Shown piece after piece: positions 1 through 18,106 of a stretch of DNA of 64,000 nt. The position numbers and the translations under genes are program-made. Origin of the DNA: Geodermatophilus obscurus DSM 43160 (GTDB lineage: Bacteria > Actinomycetota > Actinomycetes > Mycobacteriales > Geodermatophilaceae); contig NC_013757.1 of the NCBI RefSeq assembly GCF_000025345.1, positions 1 to 64,000 of the forward strand, read 5' to 3'. A model generated the notes under the pieces. That model was not told the origin of the DNA and made no database searches. It worked only from the letters and a program-made list of their open reading frames with translations. How positions within the stretch are numbered: the stretch's first letter is position 1; the number at the start of each line of letters is the position of its first letter.

Positions 1-313
1 TTAGCGTCGCCGTCGCTCCACACCGGACACCGACGTCCGGCACAGGAGCCGCCCCGCTGGTGTCGACCGACCACCACGCCCCCTGGAGAACCGCGACGAC
101 TCTCCCTTGACCAGCGATGATGCCTCCGCCCGGCCCGCACGTACGAACGCCGGTGCGCCTGCGTCGTCGATCGTGCACAGCCTGTGGACACCGGTGTGGA
201 CGCCGTGTGTCCGGATGTCCACAGTGGGGGATCGACCGGGGGACGACGGAACCCGGCAGCGGGCGGCCGCGGCGGGGGCCGACGACACACGGGAATCTGG
301 GAGGACGAGGGCC
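1..313 (+). promoter_or_regulatory. dnaA upstream region with DnaA-box-like sites
   Basis: This leader before dnaA holds no convincing gene. It has several 9-mers close to the actinobacterial DnaA box TTGTCCACA: TGTGGACAC at 183-191 on the reverse strand and ATGTCCACA at 215-223. This is the pattern expected for autoregulation of dnaA by DnaA and for a promoter-proximal part of the origin. The rpmH-rnpA-parAB side of the origin is not in the window. The sites are seen directly; the regulatory role is inferred from the family. Confidence 0.5.
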
Positions 314-2068
314 ATGGCCGATGCCACGGTGGACCTGGCGACGGTCTGGGACCAGATCCGCGAGCGGCTGGCGACCAGCCTGTCCCCGCAGCAGAACGCG
401 ATGCTGAACCTCACCCGCCCGGTCGGGGTGTTCGAGGACACCGCGGTGCTGTCGGCGCCCAACGAGTTCACCCAGACCGTGCTGGAGTCCCGGATGCGCC
501 GGGTGCTGGCCGAGGCGCTGTCCGAGCACCTGGGGCGGGACATCCGCGTCGCCGTCCAGGTGGAGGACAGCCCGGCCCCGCCGCCCGCCGCCCCCACGCC
601 GGAGGTGCCGACGCGGCGCCCCTGGTCGGTGGTCGAGGCCCAGCGCGCCCAGGAGGACCGGGAGACCCGCGACCGCACCGACGACGGGCGCAGCGCGTTC
701 GGCGTGCGCGCCGACGTCCGGCCCGCCTGGGAGGACGACGGCGCCACCACCCCCGACGCACGCCCCGCCGAGCGGGACGTCGACGAGTGGGCCCCCACCG
801 ACTGGAGCCCGCCGGCCCGGCGCCCGGCCGGCCGCGGCACCCGTGCGGCCGACCGCGACTGGGGCGGCACCGACCTCGACGAGGACGGCGTGGCGGTGCT
901 GCCGTTCGACCTGGACGCCGGGGACGCCCCCGAGCCGCCCGCGCCGCCGTCCCGCGGCCGCCGCGGCGGGTCCCGGGGAGGAGGGGACGCCGTCCCGCTG
1001 TTCGGCGACCGCCGTGCTCCGACCGGCGCGCAGGACCCGGGGCTGAACCCCAAGTACGTCTTCGACAGCTTCGTCATCGGCAACAGCAACCGGTTCGCCC
1101 ACGCCGCGGCCGTCGCCGTGGCCGAGGCGCCGGCCCGCGCCTACAACCCGCTGTTCATCTACGGCGACTCGGGGCTGGGCAAGACCCACCTGCTGCACGC
1201 CATCGGCCACTACGCGGCGCGGATGTTCCCCAACGTCCGGGTGCGCTACGTGAGCACCGAGGAGTTCACCAACGAGTTCATCAACCTGGTGCACTCCGGC
1301 CGGGCCGAGGACTTCCGCCGCCGCTACCGGGACATCGACTTCCTGCTCATCGACGACATCCAGTTCCTGGAGCGCGCCGAGCGGACGCAGGAGGAGTTCT
1401 TCCACACCTTCAACACGCTGCACAACGCCAGCAAGCAGATCGTCATCACCTCCGACCGGGCGCCGAAGAAGCTGACGACGCTCGAGGACCGGCTGCGCAC
1501 CCGCTTCGAGTGGGGGCTGATCACCGACGTCCAGGCTCCGGACCTGGAGACCCGCATCGCGATCCTGCGCAAGAAGGCCTACGGCGAGCGGCTGCAGGTG
1601 CCCGACCCGGTGCTGGAGTTCATCGCCAGCAAGGTGCAGACCAACATCCGCGAGCTCGAGGGCGCGCTGATCCGGGTCACCGCGTTCGCGTCGCTGAACA
1701 AGCAGCAGGTCGACCTGCCGCTGGCCGAGCTGGTGCTCAAGGACCTGATCAGCGACGAGCAGGGCCCCCAGATCACCGCGGCGATCATCATGGCGGCCAC
1801 CGCCGAGTACTTCTCCGTGACGATGGAGGAGCTGCAGGGCTCCAACCGCAGCCGCACGCTGGTCAACGCCCGCCAGATCGCCATGTACCTGTGCCGGGAG
1901 CTCACCGAGCTGTCGCTGCCGCGGATCGGGGCCTCCTTCGGCGGCAAGGACCACACCACCGTCATGCACGCGGTCAAGAAGATCACCAACCTGATGAGCG
2001 AGCGGCGGGCCACGTACACGCAGGTCACCGAGCTGACCGCCCGCATCAAGAGCCGCGCGCGCAGCTGA
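314..2068 (+). CDS. dnaA: Chromosomal replication initiator DnaA
   Basis: 584 residues. DnaA binds DnaA boxes at oriC, melts the origin and loads the replicative helicase. Domain I is at about 1-85 and is followed by a long acidic, proline-rich linker (about 85-240) typical of high-GC actinobacteria. The AAA+ module has Walker [10 protein letters not shown] near residue 284 and Walker [10 protein letters not shown]. Domain IV ends with the DNA-binding signature DHTTVMHA near residue 545. I chose ATG 314 because it gives the normal N-terminus ([12 protein letters not shown]) and follows a GGAGG-like site; the open frame continues upstream to 107 but is not conserved-looking. It stands next to the candidate oriC and dnaN. 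Confidence 0.97.
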   Translation: MADATVDLATVWDQIRERLATSLSPQQNAMLNLTRPVGVFEDTAVLSAPNEFTQTVLESRMRRVLAEALSEHLGRDIRVAVQVEDSPAPPPAAPTPEVPTRRPWSVVEAQRAQEDRETRDRTDDGRSAFGVRADVRPAWEDDGATTPDARPAERDVDEWAPTDWSPPARRPAGRGTRAADRDWGGTDLDEDGVAVLPFDLDAGDAPEPPAPPSRGRRGGSRGGGDAVPLFGDRRAPTGAQDPGLNPKYVFDSFVIGNSNRFAHAAAVAVAEAPARAYNPLFIYGDSGLGKTHLLHAIGHYAARMFPNVRVRYVSTEEFTNEFINLVHSGRAEDFRRRYRDIDFLLIDDIQFLERAERTQEEFFHTFNTLHNASKQIVITSDRAPKKLTTLEDRLRTRFEWGLITDVQAPDLETRIAILRKKAYGERLQVPDPVLEFIASKVQTNIRELEGALIRVTAFASLNKQQVDLPLAELVLKDLISDEQGPQITAAIIMAATAEYFSVTMEELQGSNRSRTLVNARQIAMYLCRELTELSLPRIGASFGGKDHTTVMHAVKKITNLMSERRATYTQVTELTARIKSRARS

Positions 2069-2786
2069 CCCTGCCGGCGGTCACCGCGGTGATCCCCGGA
2101 GCGGACGGCTCGTGTTCCACGTGGAGCCGGCGGCGTCCCTGTCCACAGTCCTGTGGGTCGTCGGGCGGTCGTCGTCCCCGCGCCCGGCGCGCTGCGCAGG
2201 TCACCCGCACCGGTGACCACGGTCGACTGGTCGACGAGTTGTCCCCAGCGATGTGCACAGGTTGGGGAGATCTCTCTTCGTCCGCTCACGCGTCGTCACG
2301 ACCGGCCCGGCGCGCCCACATCGTCGCCCACCCCTGGGGAAACTGCTCGACGTCGTCTTGACCTGCGGTTCCACCGAGTCGGCTCTGGTCGGACGCCGGC
2401 CGTCGGGGCACCTCGGCCCCGCGCCTGGGTACGGACTGGGGACGGACGCTGGGGGAACCGGGGGACAGGGGGTGGAGAGACGGCGGCCGGTGTGCGCAAC
2501 CGTCGAGATGTCCACGTGTCGACACAGGAGTGCGCACGTCCACCCACAACCGGCCAACATGTCGACTCGGGCGTCGACCTGCACGGACGGCCTCGATCCC
2601 CAGGTTCCACACCGGTGATGACGAAGATGAGGGAGATAGATCGGGCTTTCTCGAACCACACTCAGGGTGGGGAAGCTGCGCTGCGAGGAACCTGATCGAG
2701 CACAGCGGTTACCCCGATGTCTCCCCCAGAGGGCACGATGAGCACCGCACTGGAGGACACCGACGACAGCTGGGGTGGATCAGGTC
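2069..2786. other. Candidate oriC (dnaA-dnaN intergenic region)
   Basis: These 718 bp have no gene and lie between dnaA and dnaN, the usual origin position in Actinobacteria. DnaA-box-like 9-mers include CTGTCCACA 2139-2147, TTGTCCCCA 2239-2247, ATGTCCACG 2508-2516 and reversed forms such as TGTGCGCAA 2491-2499. Most differ from TTGTCCACA by one or two bases. A near-perfect ParB-type palindrome, GTTCCACGTGGAGC, is at 2114-2127. An AT-richer patch (about 2618-2665) just before dnaN could be an unwinding region. Position and boxes are seen; origin function is inferred from synteny. Confidence 0.8.
2114..2127. other. parS-like site in the candidate oriC, one mismatch
   Basis: GTTCCACGTGGAGC differs at one position from the perfect palindrome GTTCCACGTGGAAC found three more times in this window. 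It is probably a weaker ParB site. Confidence 0.5.
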
Positions 2787-3947
2787 ATGAAGTTCCGGGT
2801 GGCACGAGAGGTGCTCGCCGATGCCGTCGCGTGGACGGCACGCAGCCTGCCGCCACGGCCGTCGGTGCCGGTCCTGGCCGGGATCCTGCTCGAGGTCGAC
2901 GGCAGCCAGCTGTCGGTGTCCGGCTTCGACTACGAGGTGTCCGCGCGCGCGGAGGTCGACGTGCAGGCCACCGAGAGCGGCCGGGTGCTCGTGCCGGGCC
3001 GGCTGCTCGCGGAGATCACCCGTGCGCTGCCGCCCCACCCGGTGGACCTCACCGCCGAGGGGCCGCGGCTGTCGATCTCCTGCGGGAACGCGCGCTTCAG
3101 CCTGCCGACGCTGCCGGTCGAGGACTACCCGTCCCTGCCGGCCATGCCGTCGTCGGCCGGGGTCGTCGACAGCGACGTCTTCGCCGAGGCCGTCGGTCAG
3201 GTGGCCGTGGCCGCCGGGCGCGACGACACCCTGCCGATGCTCACCGGTGTCCGGCTGGAGATCGAGGACGACCTGGTGACGCTGGCCGCGACCGACCGCT
3301 ACCGGCTCGCCGTCCGCGAGTTCGCCTGGCGGCCGGACACTCCCGGCCTCACCACGGCGGTGCTCGTGCCCGCCCGCACGCTGGCCGACGCGGCGAAGAC
3401 GCTGACCAGCGGCCCGGAGATCACCCTGTCGCTGTCCTCGGGCAGCTCCGGGGAGGGGATCCTGGGCCTCTCCGGCAAGGACCGGCAGACCACCACCCGG
3501 CTGCTGGACGCCGAGTTCGTCAAGTACCGGGCGATCATGCCCAACGAGTCGGCGAGCAACGCCACGCTGCCGGTCGGGCTGTTCACCGACGCCGCCAAGC
3601 GCGTCGCCCTGGTCGCCGAGCGCGGCACGCCGCTGCGCTGCGAGTTCACCCCCGGCCAGGTCACCCTGCGCGCCGGCGGCACCGACGACGAGGGCCAGGC
3701 CGAGGAGCGTTGCGACGTCGAGTTCGAGGGCGAGCCGTTGACCATCGGCTTCAACCCGACGTTCCTGCTCGACGGTCTCGCCGCGGTGCACACCCCCCGC
3801 GCGCGGATGGACTTCACCAGCCCGCTCAAGCCCGCCGTCCTCTCCGGGGTGCCGGAGCCGGCGACCGACGACGAGGCGGCCTCCCGCCCGGCCGAGCGCC
3901 CGGGCAGCTACCGGTACCTGATCATGCCGGTGCGGCTGCCGGGATGA
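2787..3947 (+). CDS. dnaN: DNA polymerase III beta sliding clamp
   Basis: 386 residues, the usual length. The protein forms the ring-shaped clamp that tethers DNA polymerase III to DNA. The N-terminus MKFRVAREVLADAVAW, the central LTGVRLEIEDDLVTLAATDRYRLA stretch (shown in part: TDRYRLA) and the C-terminal YLIMPVRLPG, which closes the clamp and binding pocket, are all typical. ATG 2787 is preferred over ATG 2775 because family members begin directly with MKFR. It is downstream of the candidate oriC and followed by a palindromic repeat copy and gnd. Confidence 0.96.
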   Translation: MKFRVAREVLADAVAWTARSLPPRPSVPVLAGILLEVDGSQLSVSGFDYEVSARAEVDVQATESGRVLVPGRLLAEITRALPPHPVDLTAEGPRLSISCGNARFSLPTLPVEDYPSLPAMPSSAGVVDSDVFAEAVGQVAVAAGRDDTLPMLTGVRLEIEDDLVTLAATDRYRLAVREFAWRPDTPGLTTAVLVPARTLADAAKTLTSGPEITLSLSSGSSGEGILGLSGKDRQTTTRLLDAEFVKYRAIMPNESASNATLPVGLFTDAAKRVALVAERGTPLRCEFTPGQVTLRAGGTDDEGQAEERCDVEFEGEPLTIGFNPTFLLDGLAAVHTPRARMDFTSPLKPAVLSGVPEPATDDEAASRPAERPGSYRYLIMPVRLPG

Positions 3948-3950
3948 GTC

Positions 3951-4013
3951 GAAGGGCCCTCCTGCCCCCCACCACTCGCAAGCTCGCGGCGGGACCGTGC
4001 AGGAGGGCCGTTC
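3951..4013 (+). repeat. Dispersed palindromic element, copy after dnaN
   Basis: It starts 4 bases after the dnaN stop. An 11-bp perfect arm pair, GGCCCTCCTGC and GCAGGAGGGCC, encloses an inner stem (CCACC-type against GGCGGG) and a loop containing CTCGCAAGCTCGC. It ends in GGCCGTTCC, the common right end of the family described in the findings. Confidence 0.8.
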
Positions 4014-4134
4014 CAGCGGCTGCGGGCGGGGGCCCGGGCGGCGGCGACCGGCAGGACCGAGCACGATGGGCGGCGGAGACGAGCCGGACCCGCCAGTCGG
4101 TCCGGCCGGGCACCTGCGAGGAGAGGACTGCGTC

Positions 4135-5067
<933 letters not shown>

Positions 5068-5069
5068 AC

Positions 5070-5132
5070 GAGGACCACCCTTCCCCCCACGCCGCGCGAG
5101 CTCGGCGCGGGACCCTGAAGGGTGGCCGTTCC
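5070..5132 (+). repeat. Dispersed palindromic element, copy after gnd
   Basis: It begins 3 bases after the gnd stop. The arms CCACCCTTC and GAAGGGTGG pair perfectly, with different bases from the dnaN copy, so pairing is kept while sequence changes. It ends in GGTGGCCGTTCC; the tail (CGTTCCAGCACCTCACC) is repeated once more at about 5153-5170. Confidence 0.8.
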
Positions 5133-5184
5133 AGCACCTCACCAACGGGGGGTCGTTCCAGTACCTCACCTCGGGGCTGCTGAG

Positions 5185-6384
5185 GTGTACCTCCGCCACC
5201 TCCAGCTGGGCTCGTTCCGCAACTGGGACCGGGTGGACCTGGCCCTGCGCCCGGGGCCGACCGTCTTCGTCGGCCGCAACGGCGAGGGCAAGACCAACCT
5301 GGTCGAGGCGGTCGGCTACCTGGCCACGATGGGCAGCCACCGCGTCGCGGGCGATGCCCCGCTGGTCCGGCAGGGCGCGTCCCAGGCGGTGGTCCGCGCG
5401 GCGCTGCGCCGCGAGGACCGCGAGCTGCTCGTCGAGATCGAGATCAACCCGGGACGGGCCAACCGGGTGCGGGTCAACCGCGCGCCGCTGCCGCGGCCCC
5501 GCGAGCTGCTCGGGCTGGTGAAGTCCGTGCTGTTCGCGCCGGAGGACCTGGTGCTGGTCCGCGGCGACCCCGCGGAGCGGCGGCGGTTCCTCGACGACCT
5601 GCTGGTCAGCCGCACCCCGCGGCTGGCCGGCGTGCGCAGCGACTACGACCGGGTGCTCAAGCAGCGCAACGCCCTGCTCAAGACCGCCCGGATGGCCCGC
5701 GGCGACGCGCTGGCCACGCTCGACGTCTGGGACGGGCACCTGGTCGACCTCGGCGGGCAGCTGCTGGCCGCCCGGCTGCGGCTGGTCGCCGACCTCGCCC
5801 CGCACGTGGCCCGCGCCTACGCCGGGGTCGCGGGCGCGGACGCCGCCGTCGCCGCGCTCGGCTACGCCAGCACCGTGCCGCTGGCCGGCGACGGGACACC
5901 GGTCGCGGAGGGGACGCCCCTGCCGGACGCCGCCGAGCTGTCCGCGGCGCTGCGCGAGCGGGTGGCCGAGCGCCGCGGCGACGAGGTCGACCGCGGCATG
6001 ACGCTGGTCGGCCCGCACCGCGACGACCTGGTGATCTCGCTGGGGTCGACGCCGGCGAAGGGGTTCGCCAGCCACGGGGAGTCCTGGTCGCTGGCCCTGG
6101 CGCTCAAGCTGGGCTGCTTCGAGCTGCTGCGCGCCGACGGGGACGAGCCGATCCTCGTGCTGGACGACGTCTTCGCCACCCTGGACGCCGACCGCCGCGC
6201 GGCCCTGGCGACCGTGGCCCGCTCCGCGGAGCAGTCGCTGGTCACCGCGGCCGTGCTCGACGACGTCCCGGCGGAGCTGCGCAGCACGGTGGTGCAGGTG
6301 GCCGGCGGGCAGGCGGTACCACTCGAGGGGAGCTCCGCCGAGGAGGATGCCGAGGACGGCTCGCTGCGGGAGGAGGTCAGGTGA
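5185..6384 (+). CDS. recF: DNA replication and repair protein RecF
   Basis: 399 residues. RecF is an SMC-like ATPase that loads RecA at gapped DNA with RecO and RecR. The N-terminal Walker A is GRNGEGKTN near residue 31, the ABC signature region reads SHGESWSLALALKLG and Walker B reads ILVLDDVFATLD. GTG 5185 starts the conserved VYLRHLQLGSFRNW. The stop overlaps the next gene's GTG by 4 bases, so the two are probably translationally coupled. Confidence 0.96.
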   Translation: MYLRHLQLGSFRNWDRVDLALRPGPTVFVGRNGEGKTNLVEAVGYLATMGSHRVAGDAPLVRQGASQAVVRAALRREDRELLVEIEINPGRANRVRVNRAPLPRPRELLGLVKSVLFAPEDLVLVRGDPAERRRFLDDLLVSRTPRLAGVRSDYDRVLKQRNALLKTARMARGDALATLDVWDGHLVDLGGQLLAARLRLVADLAPHVARAYAGVAGADAAVAALGYASTVPLAGDGTPVAEGTPLPDAAELSAALRERVAERRGDEVDRGMTLVGPHRDDLVISLGSTPAKGFASHGESWSLALALKLGCFELLRADGDEPILVLDDVFATLDADRRAALATVARSAEQSLVTAAVLDDVPAELRSTVVQVAGGQAVPLEGSSAEEDAEDGSLREEVR

Positions 6385-6881
6385 ACGAGGAACGCCCCGG
6401 CCGGCCCAGCGACATCGCCCGTGCCGCGCTGGAGGCCGCCCGCGCGGCCTCGGCGTCCCGGCCACGCCCCACCCGGCGGCGGATCGCCGGGCCGAAGCGC
6501 ACCTGGAGCGGCCCGCGGCCCGGGGACGACGACCCGCAGCCGCTGGCCCGCCTGGTCGACTCGCTGGTGGAGACGCAGGACTGGACCGAGCACACCAAGG
6601 TGGGCGCCGTCTTCGGCCGCTGGTCGGCCCTGGTCGGGCCGGAGATCGCTGCGCACTGCGCCCCGCAGACGCTCACCGAGGGCGAGCTGCTCGTCGTTGC
6701 GGAGTCCACCGCGTGGGCCACCCAGCTGCGCCTGCTGGCGCCGACGATCCTGGCGAAGCTGCACGCCACGGTCGGCGGGGACGTCGTGAGGCGGCTGCGC
6801 GTTGTCGGTCCGACGGCCCCGAGCTGGAAGAAGGGCCCCCGCTCGGTCCGCGGACGCGGGCCGCGGGACACGTACGGATAG
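6381..6881 (+). CDS. DUF721 (DciA-like) family protein
   Basis: 166 residues. The C-terminal half (WSALVGPEIAAHCAPQTLTEGELLVVAESTAWA, in part) is a DUF721 domain. This family is almost always encoded next to recF in Actinobacteria and is related to DciA, the ancestral helicase-operator protein, so a role with the replicative helicase is plausible. The N-terminus is basic and Ala/Arg-rich. It overlaps the recF stop by 4 bases (GTGA). The family is clear; the DciA-type function in this organism is inferred. Confidence 0.85.
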   Translation: MNEERPGRPSDIARAALEAARAASASRPRPTRRRIAGPKRTWSGPRPGDDDPQPLARLVDSLVETQDWTEHTKVGAVFGRWSALVGPEIAAHCAPQTLTEGELLVVAESTAWATQLRLLAPTILAKLHATVGGDVVRRLRVVGPTAPSWKKGPRSVRGRGPRDTYG

Positions 6882-6939
6882 CAGCCGCCGCCCGGGGCGG
6901 TGGCTCCGGGAGGACGACGCAGATGGAGACGAGGCAGCG

Positions 6940-7863
6940 ATGAGTAGCCCGCGCGACCGCGACGGTTTCGAGCAGCGCCCCGACGAGGGCAGCGGCTGGC
7001 GCGAGCCCGGCCACCTCGGCGGGGACGGTGACCGGTCCGGGGCGGAGCAGCCACCGGCCGGACAGCCACCGGCCGAGCAGTCGCCCGCCGACCGGCCGGC
7101 CCAGGGCGACACGGGCGGCAGCACCGCGTGGCAGCCGCCCGGCTGGGACCTGCCGCCCGCCGAGCCCGACCGCCCGGCCCGGTCCCCGGCGGTCGACCCG
7201 CAGACCGTCGGCGAGCAGCCGGTCGGCGGCGGTCTCCTCGGCGGCCGGCGGCCCCGGCAGCCCGGTGAGCTCGAGCAGGTCTTCGCCTACCAGGGCGACG
7301 CCGTCGGCGCCCAGGGCTGGGCGGTCCAGCAGGGCTGGGCCATCTCCGACGGCACCGCGCCGGAGGACGCCGTCCTCGCCGAGCTGGTGCGCACCGCCCC
7401 GGTCCGGGCGACGAAGGACCACCGGCCGGCCGGGGTGATGCGCGGCCGCTTCGGCACGCTGGACCTGGTCGCCTTCGACGTCCTCTACGCCTCCGGGCGC
7501 TACGCGGTCCCCGAGTACGCCGTCACCGCCGCCCCGGTGCTCGGCACGCTGCCGCCGCTGCGGCTGTCCCCGGCCCGCTTCTGGAAGCACCGCACCGGCG
7601 GACTGGTGCAGGTCCCCAGCGGCGATCCCGCCTTCGACGCCCGCTGGGTGCTGCTCGCCGGCGAGGACGGCCCGGCCGCCCGCGCGCTGGTCGGGGATGC
7701 CACGGTGCGCGGGCTGCTGCTGGGCACCGACGACGGCGACGAGTTCTGGACGGCGGCAGGTCACCTGGCTGCGATCCGGCCGGACGGGCACCGGCCGCAG
7801 CTGATCGAGCACCACGCCCGGCTGCTGACCGCGATCGTCGGCGCCCTCGCACCCGCCCTCTGA
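6940..7863 (+). CDS. Hypothetical protein with disordered N-terminus
   Basis: 307 residues and no family I recognise. Residues 1-100 are rich in Pro, Gln, Gly and Asp and look disordered. The remaining 200 form a compact globular segment (for example GVMRGRFGTLDLVAFDVLY and RFWKHRTGGLVQVPSGDPAF) without transmembrane segments or obvious catalytic motifs. ATG 6940 is chosen over an upstream in-frame start because it follows GGAGGACGAC-like sequence. It lies 58 bases after DUF721 and 22 bases before the ABC exporter, so it may share their transcript. Confidence 0.7.
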   Translation: MSSPRDRDGFEQRPDEGSGWREPGHLGGDGDRSGAEQPPAGQPPAEQSPADRPAQGDTGGSTAWQPPGWDLPPAEPDRPARSPAVDPQTVGEQPVGGGLLGGRRPRQPGELEQVFAYQGDAVGAQGWAVQQGWAISDGTAPEDAVLAELVRTAPVRATKDHRPAGVMRGRFGTLDLVAFDVLYASGRYAVPEYAVTAAPVLGTLPPLRLSPARFWKHRTGGLVQVPSGDPAFDARWVLLAGEDGPAARALVGDATVRGLLLGTDDGDEFWTAAGHLAAIRPDGHRPQLIEHHARLLTAIVGALAPAL

Positions 7864-7885
7864 GCCCGCGCCGTCCGGAGCCGGG

Positions 7886-9652
7886 GTGAGCACCTCCGCG
7901 GAGACCGCGGCTCGCGCGACCCTGCGGCAGCTGTGGCCCCTGGTCCGGCCGCACCGCCGCCCGCTGACCGCGGCCGCCGTCCTCTCGCTGGTCGCGGCCG
8001 CCGGCGCGCTGGCCCAGCCGGCGCTGGTCGCCCGGGTCATCGAGGCCGTCGGTGCCGGCCGGGCGCTGCTGCCCGTCGTCGGCCTGCTCGTCGTCGTCCT
8101 GCTGGCGTCCTCGGCGCTGGGTGCGGTGCAGGACTACCTGCTGCAGCGCACCGCCGAGGGCGTCGTCCTCTCCACCCGGCGGACGCTGGCCGACCGGCTC
8201 CTCCGGCTCCCGGTCGCCGAGTACGACCGGCGGCGCACCGGCGACCTCATGTCGCGGGTCGGTGCGGACACCACCCTGCTGCGGGCCACGGTGACCTCCG
8301 GGGTCGTCGAGGTCGCCGGGTCGGCGGTGGTCGCGGTGGGCGCGGTCGTGGCGATGGCGCTGGTCGACGGGTGGCTGCTGCTGGTCACCGTGGGCTCGGT
8401 CGCCGTCGGCCTCGCGGTGGTCGTCTCGGTCGCCCGTGGCGTGCAGCGGCTCTCCCGGCAGGCGCAGGAGGAGGTCGGCGCGATGACCGCCGCGGTGGAA
8501 CGGGCGCTGTCGGCCGTGCGCACCATCCGGGCCAGTGGCGCGACGGCGCGGGAGGTGGACGTCGTCGCGGCCAGCGCCGGCCGGGCGTACGAGGCCGGGG
8601 TGCGGGTGGCCCGGCTGCAGGCATTGGTCAGCCCCGCGGGGTCGGTCGCCGTCCAGGGGGCCTTCCTGGCCGTCCTGGGGCTGGGCGGCTACCGGGTGGC
8701 GTCCGGCTCGATCGCCGTCGCCGACCTGGTCGCGTTCATCCTCTACCTGTTCCTGCTGGTCATGCCGCTGGGCCGGGCGATCGGGGCGTGGACCCAGCTG
8801 CAGAGCGGGCTGGGCGCGCTGGCGCGGGTGCAGGAGGTGCTCGCGCTCGAGCCGGAGGACGACGCGAGGCCCGAGCGGGGTGGAGCGGTCGTCGCCGTCC
8901 CCGCGTCGTCGCCGTCCGCCGAGGTCCCGCTGCTGGAGCTGGACGACGTCTCGTTCCGCTACCCGAACGGCACCGACGTGCTGCACGGGGTCTCGTTGAG
9001 CGTGCCGGCCGGCAACCGGGTGGCGCTGGTCGGGCCGTCGGGGGCGGGCAAGTCGACCGTGCTGGCGCTGGTCGAGGGCTTCTACCCGCTGACCGGCGGG
9101 GCGGTGCGGTGGGCCGGCGCCGACGTCCGGGACCTGCCGCGGGCCGGCCTGCGCGCCCGGCTGGGCTACGTCGAGCAGGAGGCGCCGGTGCTCGCCGGGT
9201 CGGTGCGCGACAACCTGCTGCTGGCCGCGCCGCAGGCCACTGACCCGGAGCTGTGGGCGGTGCTGGCCGACGTCGGGCTGACCGACGTGGTGCAGCGCTC
9301 GCCGCGCGGCCTCGACGTCCCGGTGGGGGACGACGGCGTCCTGCTGTCCGGGGGCGAGCGCCAGCGGCTGGCGATCGCCCGGTCCCTGCTGGCCCGCCCG
9401 GCGCTGCTGCTGCTCGACGAGCCGACCGCCAGCCTCGACGCCCGCAACGAGGCGCTGCTGCGCGAGACCCTGGCCGCCGCGGCCGCCGACCGAGCGCTAC
9501 TGGTGGTGGCACACCGGCTGTCCACCGTGCTCGACAGCGACCGGATCGTGGTGCTCGACGCCGGCCGGGTGGTCGCCGCCGGCACCCACGAGGAGCTGGT
9601 GGAGACCAGCCCCCTCTACCGCGAACTCGCCGCCGCCCAACTGCTCGTGTGA
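7886..9652 (+). CDS. ABC exporter, fused permease and ATPase
   Basis: 588 residues, a type-IV half exporter that works as a dimer in the membrane. Residues 1-320 hold six transmembrane helices, with intracellular coupling sequence DLMSRVGADTTLLR. The nucleotide-binding domain has Walker A GPSGAGKST, signature LSGGERQR, Walker B LLLLDEPTAS and the switch His in VVAHRLST. GTG 7886 is chosen by its position just after the preceding stop (22 bases). Family members export drugs, lipids or peptides; nothing in the neighbourhood fixes the substrate. Confidence 0.9.
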   Translation: MSTSAETAARATLRQLWPLVRPHRRPLTAAAVLSLVAAAGALAQPALVARVIEAVGAGRALLPVVGLLVVVLLASSALGAVQDYLLQRTAEGVVLSTRRTLADRLLRLPVAEYDRRRTGDLMSRVGADTTLLRATVTSGVVEVAGSAVVAVGAVVAMALVDGWLLLVTVGSVAVGLAVVVSVARGVQRLSRQAQEEVGAMTAAVERALSAVRTIRASGATAREVDVVAASAGRAYEAGVRVARLQALVSPAGSVAVQGAFLAVLGLGGYRVASGSIAVADLVAFILYLFLLVMPLGRAIGAWTQLQSGLGALARVQEVLALEPEDDARPERGGAVVAVPASSPSAEVPLLELDDVSFRYPNGTDVLHGVSLSVPAGNRVALVGPSGAGKSTVLALVEGFYPLTGGAVRWAGADVRDLPRAGLRARLGYVEQEAPVLAGSVRDNLLLAAPQATDPELWAVLADVGLTDVVQRSPRGLDVPVGDDGVLLSGGERQRLAIARSLLARPALLLLDEPTASLDARNEALLRETLAAAAADRALLVVAHRLSTVLDSDRIVVLDAGRVVAAGTHEELVETSPLYRELAAAQLLV

Positions 9653-9659
9653 CTCCGCG

Positions 9660-9746
9660 GTGATCAGGTGACCTGATCCCCGGGGTTCCTCCCTCACCAC
9701 CCATGCTGAGGGAGGAACCGGAACGGTCAGCTCACCTGATCATCAC
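9660..9746. terminator. Bidirectional terminator built of nested inverted repeats
   Basis: Inner stem: GGTTCCTCCCTCA 9684-9696 pairs perfectly with TGAGGGAGGAACC 9707-9719 around a 10-base loop. Outer arms: GATCAGGTGA on the left (9662-9671) pairs with TCACCTGATC on the right (about 9732-9741). It separates two convergent genes and its right arm runs into the end of the minus-strand gene. No long T tract is present, as is common for GC-rich actinobacteria. Confidence 0.8.
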
Positions 9747-9748
9747 CG

Positions 9749-15237
<5,489 letters not shown>

Positions 15238-15337
15238 GAGAGGGCCTCCTGCCCCGCCGGAGGAGGACCCGTCCCCTCACCCCCCGCACGTCCGGAGTGA
15301 GGGGGACGGGGCCGGCGGTGGGACCCGGCAGGGGGCC
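15238..15337 (+). repeat. Dispersed palindromic element, nested pair after gyrB
   Basis: An outer element begins at the gyrB stop: left part GGGCCTCCTGCCCCGCC (15241-15258 region) and right part GGCGGTGGGACCC then GGCAGGGGGCC (to 15337). Where the loop should be, a second element is inserted (GAGGACCCGTCCCC to GGGGGACGGGGCC, about 15261-15312). Confidence 0.65.
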
Positions 15338-15390
15338 GGCCCGCCGACCCGCGACCTCGTCCACCTCCTGTGCGCCCGCCCCTGCACGAC

Positions 15391-15450
15391 CCCGGCCCCG
15401 TCCCGGGCCCCGCCCCGAGCCTGCGGAGGGTGGGGAGGACGGGGTCCTTC
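15391..15450 (-). repeat. Dispersed palindromic element, minus orientation before gyrA
   Basis: Read on the minus strand it runs GAAGGACCCCGTCCTCCCC, loop with CGCAGGCTCGG, then GACGGGGCCGGG. This copy points against gyrB and gyrA, an exception to the usual orientation after a stop codon. Confidence 0.7.
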
Positions 15451-15469
15451 ACCTGTGGAGATCTGAACC

Positions 15470-17938
<2,469 letters not shown>

Positions 17939-17949
17939 GCTGAGGGTGA

Positions 17950-18004
17950 TGACGGAGGAGTGGGGCCTCCGCACTCCCGGGTGCGGGTCCCCCCTTCTCC
18001 GTCA
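17950..18004 (+). terminator. Candidate terminator after gyrA
   Basis: TGACGGAG 17950-17957 pairs with CTCCGTCA 17997-18004, with further GGGGCC/GGTCCCC pairing inside and a CCCGGG-type apex. It lies between gyrA and the DUF3566 gene. Confidence 0.5.
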
Positions 18005-18106
18005 CAGCCACCAGGGATCTGACCGGCGCCCGGGTGCTCCCGGCCGCGTGCCGGGCAGCCCGGGTGGGAGGCAGCGGCGAGGGCCGCTGGGGAACGGGAG
18101 ACTCGC

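Noticed and set aside
1..1089. Long minus-strand open frame opposite dnaA
   Set aside because: Low-complexity Ser/Arg-rich product with no domain, antisense to a certain dnaA gene. It is a GC-driven shadow frame.
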